Notes: generated from the letters alone by a model not told the origin. DNA of 64,000 nt from Burkholderiaceae bacterium (GCA_030654805.1 JAURWR010000118.1:1-64000), one strand, 5' to 3'. Counted from the stretch's first letter, positions 17,210 through 27,098 are shown. Numbers and translations are program-made.

Positions 17210-18409
17210 ATGAAGGTCTGGAAAGTCGGTGGCGCTGTGCGAGACGCGGTGCTGGGGCGCCCCGTCAGCGACATCGACTGGGTCGTCACCGGTTCCACGC
17301 CCGAGGAAATGATCTCGGCAGGCTACACGCCGGTGGGCCGCGATTTCCCGGTGTTTCTGCATCCGACAACCAAACAGGAATACGCCCTGGCACGCACCGA
17401 GCGCAGCACCGCGCCGGGGTACCACGGCTTCGTCTTCCACACCGATGCGAGCGTGACGCTCGAAGAGGACCTGCAACGTCGGGATCTGACGATCAACGCG
17501 ATGGCGCAGGACGAAGCCGGCGTGATCACCGACCCTTATGGCGGGCAGTGCGATCTGAAGGCGAAGGTGCTGCGGCACGTGTCGCCCGCTTTCGCTGAAG
17601 ACCCGGTGCGCATCCTGCGTGTGGCTCGCTTCGCGGCGCGCTTCGGCGATTTCGAGGTGGCAGCCGAGACGCAGGCCCTGATGCGCGAGATGGTGCGAGC
17701 CGGCGAAGTCGACGCGCTGATCGCCGAGCGGGTGTGGCAGGAGTTGTCGCGTGGCCTGATGGAAGCACACCCGTCGCGGATGTTCGACGTGCTGCACGAG
17801 TGCGGCGCACTTTCGCGGCTGCTGCCGGAAATCGACGCTGACTGGCAGCAGGGTGGCAGGGTTGCCGACCGGCTGCGTCGTGCCATCGATCTCAGCGCGC
17901 GGCGCGCCACACCACTGGCAGTGCGCTTTGCCGTGCTGACACACCAGCTGAGCGGGCTCGATCGGACGGCATCGGCCACCCACCCCGCGTCGCCAACCGC
18001 CTTGCGAGCCCTGTGCGAACGCTGGCGTGTCCCTTCGGATTGCCGCGAGGTTGCCGAGGGCGTCGCGCGTGAGCGCGACGCCGTGCGTCGCAGTTCAATC
18101 ATGGACGCCGAGGAACTGGTGCATCTGCTCGACCGTTTGGACGCCTGGCGCAGGCGTGAGCGCTTTAAGCTGATGCTGCTGTCTTGCGATTGCATCGAAC
18201 GCGCCGCGAAGACCGCCGAAGATTCGATGCCCCTGCCGTCACCTGCCAGACTGCATCGGGCGTTGGAGCTGGCTGCGGCAGTCGATGTGGGAGCAGTGGC
18301 TATGCGAGCCACGGCGCAAGGTCAGCGTGGACCGGCTATCGCAGCCGCCGTGCATGCGGCCCGGGTGAGGGCGGTGAATGCCTATCTGAGCGACGAGCCG
18401 AACGACTGA
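17210..18409 (+). CDS. cca: CCA tRNA nucleotidyltransferase with a degenerate HD region
   Basis: 399 residues. GGAVRD is at 7-12 and the metal-binding D21-x-D23 (SDIDWVV), followed by RRDLTINAMA and VRILRVARFAARF. It adds or repairs the 3'-CCA of tRNAs. In E. coli-type Cca the C-terminal half has an HD phosphodiesterase/phosphatase domain; here the corresponding block is AVRFAVLTHQLSG, where a His-Asp pair would be expected (LCHDLGK-like). The HD activities are probably lost. ATG 17210 was chosen because the block MKVWKVGGAVRD starts the family. Confidence 0.93.
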   Translation: MKVWKVGGAVRDAVLGRPVSDIDWVVTGSTPEEMISAGYTPVGRDFPVFLHPTTKQEYALARTERSTAPGYHGFVFHTDASVTLEEDLQRRDLTINAMAQDEAGVITDPYGGQCDLKAKVLRHVSPAFAEDPVRILRVARFAARFGDFEVAAETQALMREMVRAGEVDALIAERVWQELSRGLMEAHPSRMFDVLHECGALSRLLPEIDADWQQGGRVADRLRRAIDLSARRATPLAVRFAVLTHQLSGLDRTASATHPASPTALRALCERWRVPSDCREVAEGVARERDAVRRSSIMDAEELVHLLDRLDAWRRRERFKLMLLSCDCIERAAKTAEDSMPLPSPARLHRALELAAAVDVGAVAMRATAQGQRGPAIAAAVHAARVRAVNAYLSDEPND

Positions 18410-18419
18410 GTGCTCGGAC

Positions 18420-19220
18420 TCAGGCCTGTAACAAGCACGGCGATTGGAAGCATCGAGAGGAACCAGCGGCATTGAAATGCATTGGCTTCAGCCGACTCAA
18501 GATTCCTGCCTCTTCGGACGATGAAAAGAAGTCCGGATAGAGCGACCGCTCGTTCCGGGCGAACTCAGGTCTGCCACCGAACCTTGCGATCTTCTCGCGC
18601 GCATGAGCGAAGTCCAGACACAGCAACACGGCCGGCGCGTTGACACGCGTATTGAAGCGCTGAGGCCCGATCACTTCGAAGCCCAGCATCCGCTGGTAGT
18701 ACGAAACGTGGCGGGGGTTAACTTCGATCAGCAGACTGTCGAAATCCATCACTCGATGCGCGTAGATGTAGGCCGAATGGAATAGAGAAGCCAGAACCCG
18801 ACGAGAGCGCACCGCAGAGTCCACCGCCAGCGTGGTGAACTCGCAGATTGCGTGTCCGGCATCGCGCAACGCATTCGCCTGCTCAGCGAACAAGGTATCG
18901 ACGTGCAGCCCCTCCGAAGTGTCGAATCCGACAGTGATGGTGGCAACTGTGGTCTCATGTTCACTGGCTACCAGTGTGATTCGGGAAGGCTGCGGATCAA
19001 CGGGGAGCGGGGTACTTGGGTAGCCGCGCGAGGCATACATCCGGTTGATCAGGATGCTGGCCGAACTCCGCTGTCCAAAGGAATCAGCGCTGCGAATATT
19101 GAAGAGTCGCTGGCTGACCTCACCTCGATGAGGTTCCTCACACTGCGAAGGATTCTGAAGCAACGAGCGCAAGGCGCGATCCGCTTCAGCGGGCAGACCT
19201 ATCATCGAATTGCTGAGCAC
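18420..19220 (-). CDS. FeeM-like N-acyl amino acid synthase / GNAT protein
   Basis: 266 residues. After a variable N-terminus, residues about 40-210 form a GNAT-like fold of the long-chain N-acyl amino acid synthase (FeeM) family: IRSADSF, LINRMYASRGYP, an AICEFTTLAVD strand and NPRHVSYYQRMLGFEVIG. Family members join fatty acyl groups from acyl-ACP to amino acids and act as autoinducer-like or exopolysaccharide-linked enzymes; substrates here are unknown. Base composition is less GC-rich than the neighbours. Start GTG 19220 or ATG 19205; neither is decisive. It stands alone between cca and the palindrome. Confidence 0.68.
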   Translation of the reverse strand: MLSNSMIGLPAEADRALRSLLQNPSQCEEPHRGEVSQRLFNIRSADSFGQRSSASILINRMYASRGYPSTPLPVDPQPSRITLVASEHETTVATITVGFDTSEGLHVDTLFAEQANALRDAGHAICEFTTLAVDSAVRSRRVLASLFHSAYIYAHRVMDFDSLLIEVNPRHVSYYQRMLGFEVIGPQRFNTRVNAPAVLLCLDFAHAREKIARFGGRPEFARNERSLYPDFFSSSEEAGILSRLKPMHFNAAGSSRCFQSPCLLQA

Positions 19221-19540
19221 GAGAGAACCCCCAGGAGAGTTGAGGTAACCGGCGAACCGTTGAGCGAAAACGCCAGAGTGAGCCGTTCAAACAATAGATC
19301 ATCTGCGGGGAATTTTCACACGCTCGGCCGACATTCAAGCAAGCATTGGTAACAGAAGGCGACAGGAAAACGCCGCCATCTCGGGGCTGAGCCATCCCGA
19401 CGTGGCGGTGGGCCGAGCCCGCTGGTCCGACCGGTTGTTTGTCGGGCACGATGCACAGCGCGGGCTGCAGATTTGCTGCGTCGCAGCAAATCTGCAGCCC
19501 GTGACATTGACTCCAAGAAGTAACGCGCACTGGCGTCGGA
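19221..19540. other. 320-base gap without a convincing gene
   Basis: Between the FeeM-like gene and DUF2905, both on the minus strand. It holds the 39-base palindrome (listed separately) and should hold the FeeM promoter. An antisense-looking 114-codon minus reading (19186-19530) crosses the palindrome and has no recognisable protein character, so I do not call it. Composition is somewhat more A/T-rich than average around 19290-19380. Confidence 0.5.
19462..19500. repeat. 39-base perfect palindrome
   Basis: Left arm GGGCTGCAGATTTGCTGCG (19462-19480), one central T (19481), and the exact reverse complement at 19482-19500: 19 of 19 pairs. It lies 41 bases beyond the DUF2905 stop and 242 bases before the FeeM start. 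There is no T-run on either side, so it is not a standard intrinsic terminator. It could be a Rho-independent structure needing extra factors, a dimeric protein site, or a mobile-element remnant. Confidence 0.9.
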
Positions 19541-19735
19541 TCAAAGGATCTTTCCCAACGCCAGCGCGATCAGGCTCAACAGCACACTGCTGCCGATTGG
19601 CAAGAAGATCTCCCGGCCGAAGAGCCGGAATCGGAAGTCACCCGGTAGCCGGCCCAGCCCGATCTTCTCCAGCCAGCGGTGCAGTCCGCCGAAGATCAGC
19701 AGGACGAGGAAGATCGCGATCAGCCATCGAATCAC
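19541..19735 (-). CDS. DUF2905 small membrane protein
   Basis: 64 residues. Two hydrophobic segments (LIAIFLVLLIFGGL and PIGSSVLLSLIALAL) flank LEKIGLGRLPGDFRFR, the LGRLPGD block that defines DUF2905. An inner-membrane protein of unknown function. ATG 19735. The MidA-type methyltransferase ends 79 bases upstream on the same strand, so the two may be cotranscribed. Confidence 0.88.
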   Translation of the reverse strand: MIRWLIAIFLVLLIFGGLHRWLEKIGLGRLPGDFRFRLFGREIFLPIGSSVLLSLIALALGKIL

Positions 19736-19814
19736 GTCGGTACTCCGTTGTCGTGTTCAGCGTGGCTGAGGGTTGCGCGTGCAACTGCGACAGCAACCCC
19801 CGCGGCCCAAACCA

Positions 19815-20981
19815 TCACAGCGTGTGCGTGCGATCGCCATGGGCGAACCCGATCGGTGAGGTGGTGAAGGCAGGATCGCAGCCCCTGGCGAAGCCGATGA
19901 CCTTGAACAGCTCGCCCATTTCGTGCTCGGTCAGCAGCTTCTGCGCATTCGCGAGGGTGCGGATGTCGGCACCTTGCAGCAGGTCGAGCAGACCGCAGTT
20001 CATCAGGAAGCGAGCCTGGCTGGTGTAGCCGAGCACGTCGAATCCATTCGCCTGCCCAGCGACGGCGATGCCGGTGAAGTTGACGTGCGCGGTGATGTCC
20101 TTGGTGCCCACGTCGGCCAGCGGGTCGGTGTCGGCCACATGGGCACGGTGGCACATCAACGTTCCGCCGCTGCGCTGCGGGTGGTAATACTCGGCGGCGG
20201 GGAAGCCGTAGTCGATGAAGAAAGCGGCGCCGCGCTGCAGGCGGTCGGCCAGGGTCGCGACAAAGGCTTCGGCCTGCGGGTGGATCTCGGTGATCGCACC
20301 GGGCGCGAAGGCCGCCTCAAGGTCGTCGACCGGCGGCCGCAGCTCGGTGTCGCGGTCGGCCCAGCGCCAAGGCGATGCCGTCGCGGATGTGCCTGCGGTC
20401 GCTTCGCCCGCCTCGCGCAACGCCACCCCGCGCTCGCACCAGCGCTGCCCGTCGAAGTGCAGCAGTTGCACCGGCATCGCGTCCAGCACCTCGTTGCCGA
20501 CGACCACGCCCAGCATCACGTCGGGCAGTTCGTCGACCCAGCGGACGCGGTCGAGGTGCAGGCGCAGCACCTCGCGCTGCTTGTCGCGCAGCGAGCCCGA
20601 CACGTCGACGATGGTGTAACGCTTCACGCGTGCGCCCAGCGTGTCGAGCAGCTCGCGCGCCAGCACGCCCGATCCGGCACCGAACTCCCAGACCTCGTCG
20701 GTGCCGCTGCCGTCGAGTGCCTGGGCAATTTGGCGGGCCAGCGCCTGGCCGAACAGCGGCGACAACTCGGGCGCGGTGACGAAATCGCTGCCCGACGACG
20801 GCAACATGCCGAACTGGCGATCGCCGCGCGCGTAGTAGCCGAGGCCGGGCGCATACAGTGCCAGCGCCATGAAGCGGTCGAAAGGCAGCCAACCGCCTTG
20901 GCGCGCCATGGCCCCGCGTATCAGCGCGGTGATCGGCGAATGGGAGGGCGCCGATACACTCGCCGGCTGTTCGTTGGGCAT
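19815..20981 (-). CDS. SAM-dependent methyltransferase of the MidA/NDUFAF7 family (COG1565)
   Basis: 388 residues. YAPGLGYYARG, FVTAPELSPLFG and the SAM loop VWEFGAGSGVLA are followed by VVGNEVLDAMPV and FFIDYGFPAAEYYHPQRSGGTL, all hallmark blocks of the COG1565 family. The mitochondrial member methylates an arginine of complex I subunit NDUFS2; the bacterial substrate is not established. ATG 20981 was chosen because the family start (about 20 residues before HSPITALIRGAM) fits. It is divergent from the SDR gene with a 19-base gap between starts, so the promoters overlap. Confidence 0.9.
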   Translation of the reverse strand: MPNEQPASVSAPSHSPITALIRGAMARQGGWLPFDRFMALALYAPGLGYYARGDRQFGMLPSSGSDFVTAPELSPLFGQALARQIAQALDGSGTDEVWEFGAGSGVLARELLDTLGARVKRYTIVDVSGSLRDKQREVLRLHLDRVRWVDELPDVMLGVVVGNEVLDAMPVQLLHFDGQRWCERGVALREAGEATAGTSATASPWRWADRDTELRPPVDDLEAAFAPGAITEIHPQAEAFVATLADRLQRGAAFFIDYGFPAAEYYHPQRSGGTLMCHRAHVADTDPLADVGTKDITAHVNFTGIAVAGQANGFDVLGYTSQARFLMNCGLLDLLQGADIRTLANAQKLLTEHEMGELFKVIGFARGCDPAFTTSPIGFAHGDRTHTL

Positions 20982-21000
20982 CGCCCGGATTGTAGAAACC

Positions 21001-21840
21001 ATGTCCGATCTGACGCCAACTGCCTCTCGCGAATCGCACGCTGCGGCGCGCCGGGTCGCACTGGTCACCGGATCGGCCCGGCGCCTGGGCCGCGAGATCG
21101 CACTCGATCTGGCAAGACACGGTTTCGACATCGCGGTGCACTACCGCGGCGAGCCCGAAGAGGCGCACGACACCGTGGCCGAGCTGCAGGCGCTGGGTGG
21201 CGCGGCGCACGCCTTTCATGCCGATCTGTCGGACGAAACCGCCTGCCGCGCGTTGCTGCCGCAGGTGGTGGCGCACTTCGGACGGGTCGACGCGGTGGTC
21301 AACAACGCGGCGATGTTCGAGTACGACGCGCCGGCCAGCTTCAGCCACGCGGCGATGGACCTGCACTGGAAGGCCAACACCGCGCCGGCGATCCTGCTGG
21401 CGCAGGCGCTGCACGACCACCACCTCGAACACCGCCATGCGCACGAGCCGACGGCCTGCGTGATCAACCTGATCGACCAGAAGCTCTGGAACCCGAACCC
21501 CGACTATTTCTCGTACACGCTGTCGAAGGCCGCACTCGAAGCCGCCACAGTGATGCTGGCGCAGGCGCTGGCGCCACGGGTGCGGGTATGCGGCGTCGCG
21601 CCTGGCGTGACGATGCTGTCGGGACCGATGACCGCCGCCGAATTCGAGAAGGCGCACACGCTGACACCGCTGCAACGCTCGTCGACGCCGGCCGACATCG
21701 CGCGCACGGTGCGCTTCCTGATCGAGAGCCCGGCGATCACCGGCACGACGCTGTTGGTCGACGGCGGGCAGCATCTGCAAAGCCAGCCGCGCGACGTGAT
21801 GTTTCTTGCGCAGCAGAACCACCCCGTTGAACCGCCGTGA
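21001..21840 (+). CDS. SDR oxidoreductase, probable pteridine/dihydrofolate reductase
   Basis: 279 residues. The cofactor motif is TGSARRLG at 23-30, the TGxxxRxG form with an Arg that in FolM and PTR1 reads the NADPH phosphate. NNAA is present, and Tyr172-x3-Lys176 in SYTLSKAAL forms the catalytic pair. The last four bases overlap the folB start (GTGA). The folB coupling and the PTR1-like loop suggest reduction of dihydromonapterin or dihydrofolate. No folA is visible in the window, but the window is small. ATG 21001. Confidence 0.82.
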   Translation: MSDLTPTASRESHAAARRVALVTGSARRLGREIALDLARHGFDIAVHYRGEPEEAHDTVAELQALGGAAHAFHADLSDETACRALLPQVVAHFGRVDAVVNNAAMFEYDAPASFSHAAMDLHWKANTAPAILLAQALHDHHLEHRHAHEPTACVINLIDQKLWNPNPDYFSYTLSKAALEAATVMLAQALAPRVRVCGVAPGVTMLSGPMTAAEFEKAHTLTPLQRSSTPADIARTVRFLIESPAITGTTLLVDGGQHLQSQPRDVMFLAQQNHPVEPP

Positions 21841-22238
21841 CCAGCCTCCTTTTCCACCCCAGCCTTGCCGACTGCCGCCGGTTGTTCCTGCGCAACCACA
21901 GCGTGGCCGTCGACATTGGCGCGCACGATTTCGAGAAGCAGGCGCCGCAGCGGGTGCTGTTCAACGTCGAGCTGTACGTGCCGCTGGCGCTGTCGACGCC
22001 AACGGCCGATGCGCTGGACGAGGTGGTCGACTACGATTTCATCCGACGTGTCATCGCCGAGCGCGTGGCGCGCGGCCACATCGAGTTGCAGGAAACCCTG
22101 TGTGACGACCTGCTGGCAGCGATGCTGGCGCACCCCCGTGTGAAGGCCGCGCTGGTGTCGACCGAGAAACCCGATGTGTATCCCGACTGCGAGTCGGTCG
22201 GCTGCCAGGTGTTCGGCCTGCGAGCCGACCCGGTCTGA
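21837..22238 (+). CDS. folB: Dihydroneopterin aldolase
   Basis: 133 residues. The FolB fold is shown by [43 protein letters not shown] and the C-terminal strand [21 protein letters not shown] with the pterin-binding region. It cleaves dihydroneopterin to 6-hydroxymethyl-dihydropterin in folate synthesis. The GTG start at 21837 is inside the SDR stop codon, giving coupling. ttcA follows 31 bases later. Confidence 0.92.
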   Translation: MTSLLFHPSLADCRRLFLRNHSVAVDIGAHDFEKQAPQRVLFNVELYVPLALSTPTADALDEVVDYDFIRRVIAERVARGHIELQETLCDDLLAAMLAHPRVKAALVSTEKPDVYPDCESVGCQVFGLRADPV

Positions 22239-22269
22239 CCTCCGAATTTGTTTGCAAGAAGGAAAACTC

Positions 22270-23214
22270 ATGAGTGCCGTGCTCTCTGATGTCGAAGCCA
22301 AAGTCGAGACACCTGCCGAAGCCCGCGCCGCGAACGAGATCAACAAGCTCAGCAAGCGGCTGCATCGGCTGACCGGCCAGGCCATCATCGACTTCAACAT
22401 GATCGAAGAAGGCGACCGCGTGATGGTCTGCGTGTCGGGTGGCAAGGACAGCTACGCGCTGCTCGACATCCTGCTGAACCTGCAGAAGCGCGCGCCGATA
22501 CGTTTCGAGCTGGTGGCCGTCAACCTCGACCAGAAGCAGCCCGGCTTTCCCGAGCATGTGTTGCCCGAGTACCTCGCCAAGATCGGCGTGCCGTTCCACA
22601 TCGAGAACCAGGACACCTACTCGATCGTCAAGCGCGTGATCCCCGAGGGAAAAACAACCTGCGGGCTGTGTTCGCGGCTGCGGCGCGGCATCCTGTATCG
22701 CGTCGCGGGCGAACTGGGCGCGACCAAGATCGCGCTCGGCCACCACCGCGACGACATCGTGCAGACGCTGTTCATGAACATGTTCTTCGGCAGCAAGATG
22801 AAGGGCATGCCGCCCAAGCTGGTCAGCGACGACGGCAAGAACGTCGTGATCCGCCCGCTCGCCTACGTGGCCGAGACCGACCTCGAACGCTGGGCCGAGC
22901 ACCGCCAGTTCCCGATCATTCCGTGCTCGCTGTGCGGCAGCCAGGACAACCTGCAACGGGTGCAGATCAAGCAGATGCTGCGCGACTGGGACAAGCGCCA
23001 TCCGGGGCGGGTCGAGAACGTCTTCAGCGCGATGGGCCACATCGTGCCGTCGCACCTGGCCGATCGGAACCTGTTCCCCTTCGCCACGCTCAAAGCGCAA
23101 GGCATCGCCGATCCCGACGGCGACCGCGCCTTCGATGATGACGATGACTGCGGCCCAGTCGCACCCGTCGGCACCGATGCGGTCGTGACATTGCAAAGGC
23201 GCGCCGAGTCCTGA
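22270..23214 (+). CDS. ttcA: tRNA 2-thiocytidine(32) synthetase TtcA
   Basis: 314 residues. PP-loop SGGKDS at 56-61, the Fe-S CGLC pair at 131-134, a third conserved Cys in [12 protein letters not shown], and the ending [21 protein letters not shown] are the TtcA signature. It thiolates cytidine 32 in tRNA using a [4Fe-4S] cluster. AGAAGGA precedes ATG 22270. The Asp-rich tail (DDDDDCG) is variable in the family. Confidence 0.96.
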   Translation: MSAVLSDVEAKVETPAEARAANEINKLSKRLHRLTGQAIIDFNMIEEGDRVMVCVSGGKDSYALLDILLNLQKRAPIRFELVAVNLDQKQPGFPEHVLPEYLAKIGVPFHIENQDTYSIVKRVIPEGKTTCGLCSRLRRGILYRVAGELGATKIALGHHRDDIVQTLFMNMFFGSKMKGMPPKLVSDDGKNVVIRPLAYVAETDLERWAEHRQFPIIPCSLCGSQDNLQRVQIKQMLRDWDKRHPGRVENVFSAMGHIVPSHLADRNLFPFATLKAQGIADPDGDRAFDDDDDCGPVAPVGTDAVVTLQRRAES

Positions 23215-23226
23215 TCGGAGACAGTC

Positions 23227-23853
23227 ATGCGCCGTTTCTTCCTGCTTGCGATCACCTGTATTGCTGCTTTTGTCCTCGGTGGTTGCGCCAGCACCACGCT
23301 GAGCAGCGAGGTTTCGACCTTCGGCGACTGGCCGGCCGATCGCCAACCCGGCACCTACGTGTTCGAGCGGCTGCCGTCCCAGCAGCGCGAGCCTGAAAAG
23401 CAGCAGCGCCTCGAGGACGCAGCCCGCAGTGCCCTCGAAGGCGCCGGGTTCAAGCCCGCCGGCGATGCGGGCATGGCCGATGTCACGGTGCAGTTGGCGG
23501 CACGCGCCGATGAGGTGTACCGGTCGGGCCTCGATGACGCCTTCTGGTGGAACAACGGGCCGTACCGGTCGCGGCTCGACTATGCGAGGTTCGGCGGCTT
23601 CGGCGGTGGCCTGGCGTTCGGTCACGGCTTCGGCATCGGCTTCGATGAAGGCCTGCGCCGCTATGCGCGTGAAGTGGCGGTCCTGATCCGTGATCGCAAG
23701 TCGGGCATCGCACTCTACGAAGCACGGGCCAGCAGCGGCGGAGTGCAGCCGCTGACACCCTCGCTGCTGAGCGCCATGTTCCAGGCCGCGCTGACGCCGT
23801 TCCCAAACGGTGAGCCTCAGGCGCGCAGCATCGCGACGCCGCTGACGCGCTGA
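23227..23853 (+). CDS. DUF4136 lipoprotein
   Basis: 208 residues. A type II signal peptide has the lipobox LGGC (Cys near residue 21). The DUF4136 body starts with TFGDWPADRQPGTYVFERLPSQQ and ends with MFQAALTPFPNG. A Gly/Phe-rich segment (FGGFGGGLAFGHGFGIGF) lies in the middle. Predicted outer-membrane-associated; function unknown. It is 12 bases after ttcA and likely cotranscribed. Confidence 0.85.
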   Translation: MRRFFLLAITCIAAFVLGGCASTTLSSEVSTFGDWPADRQPGTYVFERLPSQQREPEKQQRLEDAARSALEGAGFKPAGDAGMADVTVQLAARADEVYRSGLDDAFWWNNGPYRSRLDYARFGGFGGGLAFGHGFGIGFDEGLRRYAREVAVLIRDRKSGIALYEARASSGGVQPLTPSLLSAMFQAALTPFPNGEPQARSIATPLTR

Positions 23854-23859
23854 GCCGGA

Positions 23860-24741
23860 TCAGGGGACGGCCTGGGCGGCCAGTGCGCGTGCGTCGTCTT
23901 CCCAGTCCTTGAGCTGGGCGGCCGCCTTGGCACGCTGATCGGGCGCGCTCAGGTTGTGCACCTGGGCCGCAAAGCCGCAGTTGAACTGCACCAGCTGCTG
24001 CTGATACGCGCGGTAATCGTCGTTCGGCGACACGCGCGAACGCTGCACCAGCACCCGCAACGCCGCCATCGCCTGTTCGACCGTGGCCTGATCGGCGTTC
24101 AGGCGCGCGAGGGTCTGCAGCGTGTCCTGCTGGCGCCGCTGGCGCTCGGCCAGCCAGCGCTCCGGGTCGAACGGCGTCTGCAACGCCAACGCGGCGATGC
24201 GGTCGCGCTGCGCACTGCTCATCCGGCCATAGACCATCTCGATGCGTTCGAGCGCACGCTTGAACTGCGCCTTCACCCGGGCTTCGGGGCGATCCTGCAG
24301 GTAGTCCTCGGCGAGCGATTCGTTGTTGTCGGCGTACTTGTGCTCCAAGTGCGCGATCTGCACTGGCGACAGGCGCCGCATCACATCGGCCAGCCCGGGC
24401 AGCGCCCGCTCGAAGCCAGCGTCGAAACGCAGGTTGAGCTCGTCGAACCAGCGGCAGGCCTGTTCCGAAGTTGCCGGGCCGGCGACTTCGGAACGCGCAC
24501 GCGACAGCAGGGCCGCGTAGTGCGGCAGCTCGGTGCGGCGATGCCAGGCAAACCAGTCGCCGAGGGCCTCTTTCGCGCGCAGCGACTGCTGTTCATTGAA
24601 GTCGACGTATCCGTCGAGCCACCAGTACGTGATGTCGGGCGCCTGGTTGTAGACCAGGCGCACCGCACTGCAGCCGGTCAGCCAGACCACCGCACACAGC
24701 GTGACTGCCAGCCGCACCGCCGGCCACAACCGCGATCTCAC
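23860..24741 (-). CDS. DUF6279-type lipoprotein
   Basis: 293 residues from GTG 24741. The first 24 residues (basic start, [14 protein letters not shown]) form a clear lipoprotein signal. The body is helical with [24 protein letters not shown], the signature of this family, and [13 protein letters not shown] near the end. An earlier ATG at 24810 would overlap the divergent glmU start and add a non-signal N-terminus, so I prefer the GTG. Envelope location, unknown function. Confidence 0.78.
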   Translation of the reverse strand: MRSRLWPAVRLAVTLCAVVWLTGCSAVRLVYNQAPDITYWWLDGYVDFNEQQSLRAKEALGDWFAWHRRTELPHYAALLSRARSEVAGPATSEQACRWFDELNLRFDAGFERALPGLADVMRRLSPVQIAHLEHKYADNNESLAEDYLQDRPEARVKAQFKRALERIEMVYGRMSSAQRDRIAALALQTPFDPERWLAERQRRQQDTLQTLARLNADQATVEQAMAALRVLVQRSRVSPNDDYRAYQQQLVQFNCGFAAQVHNLSAPDQRAKAAAQLKDWEDDARALAAQAVP

Positions 24742-24808
24742 GGCATGCGCAGCGCCACCGATAATCGCTGGCGGTACGCGGCGTGCATTTGAAATAGGGG
24801 AACAGGAC

Positions 24809-26197
24809 ATGGCGTTGGACATCGTGATCATGGCGGCGGGCAAAGGCACGCGGATGAAATCAGACCGCCCCAAGGTGCTGCATCCCGTGGCGGGGCGCAG
24901 CTTGCTGGAGCACGTGCTTCTCACCGCCGTCGAGGTGGCCGCCGACCGCATCGTCGTGGTCACCGGGCACGGAGCCGAACAGGTGGAAGCCGCTGTGAGA
25001 GCGCCTCAATTGCAATTCGTTCGCCAAGCCCCTCAACTGGGCACGGGCCACGCGGTGCAGCAGGCGGCTCCGCTCTTGCACAGCGATGGTGTCACACTGA
25101 TTCTCAACGGCGACACGCCGCTGATCGAGGCCGCGACGCTGCGCGCCCTGGTCGAGGCCTGCGGCGGCGCGCGGCTTGCGCTGCTGACGGTCGATCTGGC
25201 CGACCCCACCGGCTACGGCCGCATCGTGCGTCGCACCGACGCCAGTGGTGCGTCGACCGTCCAGGCCATCGTCGAGCACAAGGACGCCACCCCCGAGCAG
25301 CGCGCGATCGCCGAGGTCTACACCGGCGCGATGGCGGTGCCGACAGCACAGCTCCAGCGCTGGCTGGCGCGGCTCGACAACCGCAACGCGCAGGGCGAGT
25401 ACTACCTGACCGACGTGGTCGCCTTCGCCGTGGCCGACGGCGTGCCAGTGGTCGCCGCGCAGCCGCGCCGCGCGTCCGAGGTGCTGGGCGTCAACAGCCC
25501 GCAGCAGCTCGCCGAGCTGGAGCGCCTGTGCCAGCGCGATCGAGCCGATGCGCTGATGAGCGCCGGCGTGCGGCTCGCCGATCCGGCGCGACTCGACGTG
25601 CGCGGCCAGTTGCAATGCGGCACCGACGTGGCGATCGACGTCAACTGCGTGTTCGAGGGCACAGTCACCCTGGGAGACCGGGTGCAGATCGGCGCGAACT
25701 GCGTGATCCGCAACGCGGTGATCGGCGACGACGCGGTGATCCATCCGTTCACGCACATCGATGGCGACACGCTCGGTGTGACGGTCGGCCGGGGCTCGCT
25801 GGTCGGACCCTATGCCCGCCTGCGACCGGGCGCGGTGCTGGGCGCTGCGGTGCACATCGGCAACTTCGTCGAGGTGAAGAATTCAACGCTCGCGGACGGT
25901 GCCAAGGCCAACCACCTTGCCTACCTCGGCGACGCAACGGTCGGCGCGCGGGTCAACTTCGGCGCCGGCAGCATCACCGCCAACTACGACGGCGCAAACA
26001 AGCACCGCACGGAGATCGGCGACGACGTGCAGGTCGGCAGCAACTGCGTGCTGGTGGCCCCGCTGACAGTGGGCGCCGGTGCGACGATTGGCGCTGGTTC
26101 GACCGTCACGAGACAGGCACCGGCCGGGCAACTGACAGTGGTTCGCGGCCGGCAGATGTCTTTGCCCGGATGGAAGCGGCCCGTCAAGTCGGGCTGA
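24809..26197 (+). CDS. glmU: GlmU, bifunctional GlcNAc-1-P uridylyltransferase / GlcN-1-P acetyltransferase
   Basis: 462 residues. The N-terminal pyrophosphorylase has [19 protein letters not shown] and LNGDTPLI; the C-terminal left-handed beta helix has hexapeptide repeats and [13 protein letters not shown] with [24 protein letters not shown] for acetyl-CoA binding. It makes UDP-GlcNAc for peptidoglycan and LPS. ATG 24809 follows an AGGGGAACAGG leader. Its end overlaps the convergent DUF1853 gene by 14 bases. Confidence 0.97.
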   Translation: MALDIVIMAAGKGTRMKSDRPKVLHPVAGRSLLEHVLLTAVEVAADRIVVVTGHGAEQVEAAVRAPQLQFVRQAPQLGTGHAVQQAAPLLHSDGVTLILNGDTPLIEAATLRALVEACGGARLALLTVDLADPTGYGRIVRRTDASGASTVQAIVEHKDATPEQRAIAEVYTGAMAVPTAQLQRWLARLDNRNAQGEYYLTDVVAFAVADGVPVVAAQPRRASEVLGVNSPQQLAELERLCQRDRADALMSAGVRLADPARLDVRGQLQCGTDVAIDVNCVFEGTVTLGDRVQIGANCVIRNAVIGDDAVIHPFTHIDGDTLGVTVGRGSLVGPYARLRPGAVLGAAVHIGNFVEVKNSTLADGAKANHLAYLGDATVGARVNFGAGSITANYDGANKHRTEIGDDVQVGSNCVLVAPLTVGAGATIGAGSTVTRQAPAGQLTVVRGRQMSLPGWKRPVKSG

Positions 26198-27098
26198 GCA
26201 CGAACACCGGCAGCGCGCCCGGGATATCGCCTCGCATCACCATCGTCGCAAGGCCTGGCCTGCCTTCATCGATGAATCGCGCCAGGGTGCTGAGGTCCTG
26301 CCCTTCGGATGTCGGCAGGGCTCGCGGGCACATCCAGTCGTTGCGCGGCACCAGGTGCCACACCGGCTGATCCGGCGAGGGCAGTTCACCGAGCCGTTCG
26401 CGTTCGATCCAGCGGCCTTGCAGGTGGTCGGGGTGCAACCCCGGCATGACGGGTACCGGCCCGCCGTGGCGGTAGAAAAGGCGGCCGCGCGTGCAGGCAG
26501 CCGCTGTCCAGGGCTCGGCGTCCCAGGGCGGCGGCGGCAAGTGGCGCAGCTGGCGATCGAACATCTTGTGCAGCTTGGTGTCGAAAGTCTCGGCACGATC
26601 GGGGCCGATGAAATCGGCGGCCGTGGCTTGCGATCCGGTCGCAGTGCACAGGAAGAATTTCACCGCCAGTTCCCAGTGCCAAGCGTGGCCTGCGCTGTCG
26701 TGAAGCAGGAAATCGATTTCGCCGACCGTGGTGCGGTCGCCCAGGGGCGAGACGTGGCGCAGCGGGATGTTCGCGGCCACCAACCGGTGCGTCGGACCGT
26801 GACGCAGGAAGAAGGCCATCAACCGTTCGGCGCGGCGGCCCAGGCGCAGCGAGCGTGGGCGTGTCGGGCCCTGCGGGTCGCCGCCTTCGACAACGACCCG
26901 CTGCGATGCATGGACAAAGTCGAACAGCACGGCAGGATCGCACTCGACGACATCGAGCCACTCAGAAATCGAGGCCCGATCGGCCGCGCTGAATTCCTGC
27001 ACCGCCGCCGGGTGCGCACCTGGTGCGGTGTCGAGCAACGGCGGAGACAGCAGCAACCAGCGCAGCTCGCGCGCAGTCTGCGCGGCGTCGTCACCCAC
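26184..27098 (-). CDS. DUF1853 protein
   Basis: 304 residues. The family blocks are [15 protein letters not shown] near the start, [30 protein letters not shown] in the middle, and [10 protein letters not shown]... [10 protein letters not shown], which resembles a nuclease-like E-x-D...E-x-K arrangement (EID, then ELAVK). A PD-(D/E)XK-type fold is possible but inferred. The GTG start at 27098 overlaps the udg stop by eight bases, so this is the last gene of the tsaB operon. Confidence 0.83.
   Translation of the reverse strand: MGDDAAQTARELRWLLLSPPLLDTAPGAHPAAVQEFSAADRASISEWLDVVECDPAVLFDFVHASQRVVVEGGDPQGPTRPRSLRLGRRAERLMAFFLRHGPTHRLVAANIPLRHVSPLGDRTTVGEIDFLLHDSAGHAWHWELAVKFFLCTATGSQATAADFIGPDRAETFDTKLHKMFDRQLRHLPPPPWDAEPWTAAACTRGRLFYRHGGPVPVMPGLHPDHLQGRWIERERLGELPSPDQPVWHLVPRNDWMCPRALPTSEGQDLSTLARFIDEGRPGLATMVMRGDIPGALPVFVLSPT

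Noticed and set aside
19186-19530. A 114-codon minus-strand reading spanning the palindrome
   Set aside because: No family resemblance, overlaps the FeeM start, and reads through the perfect palindrome.
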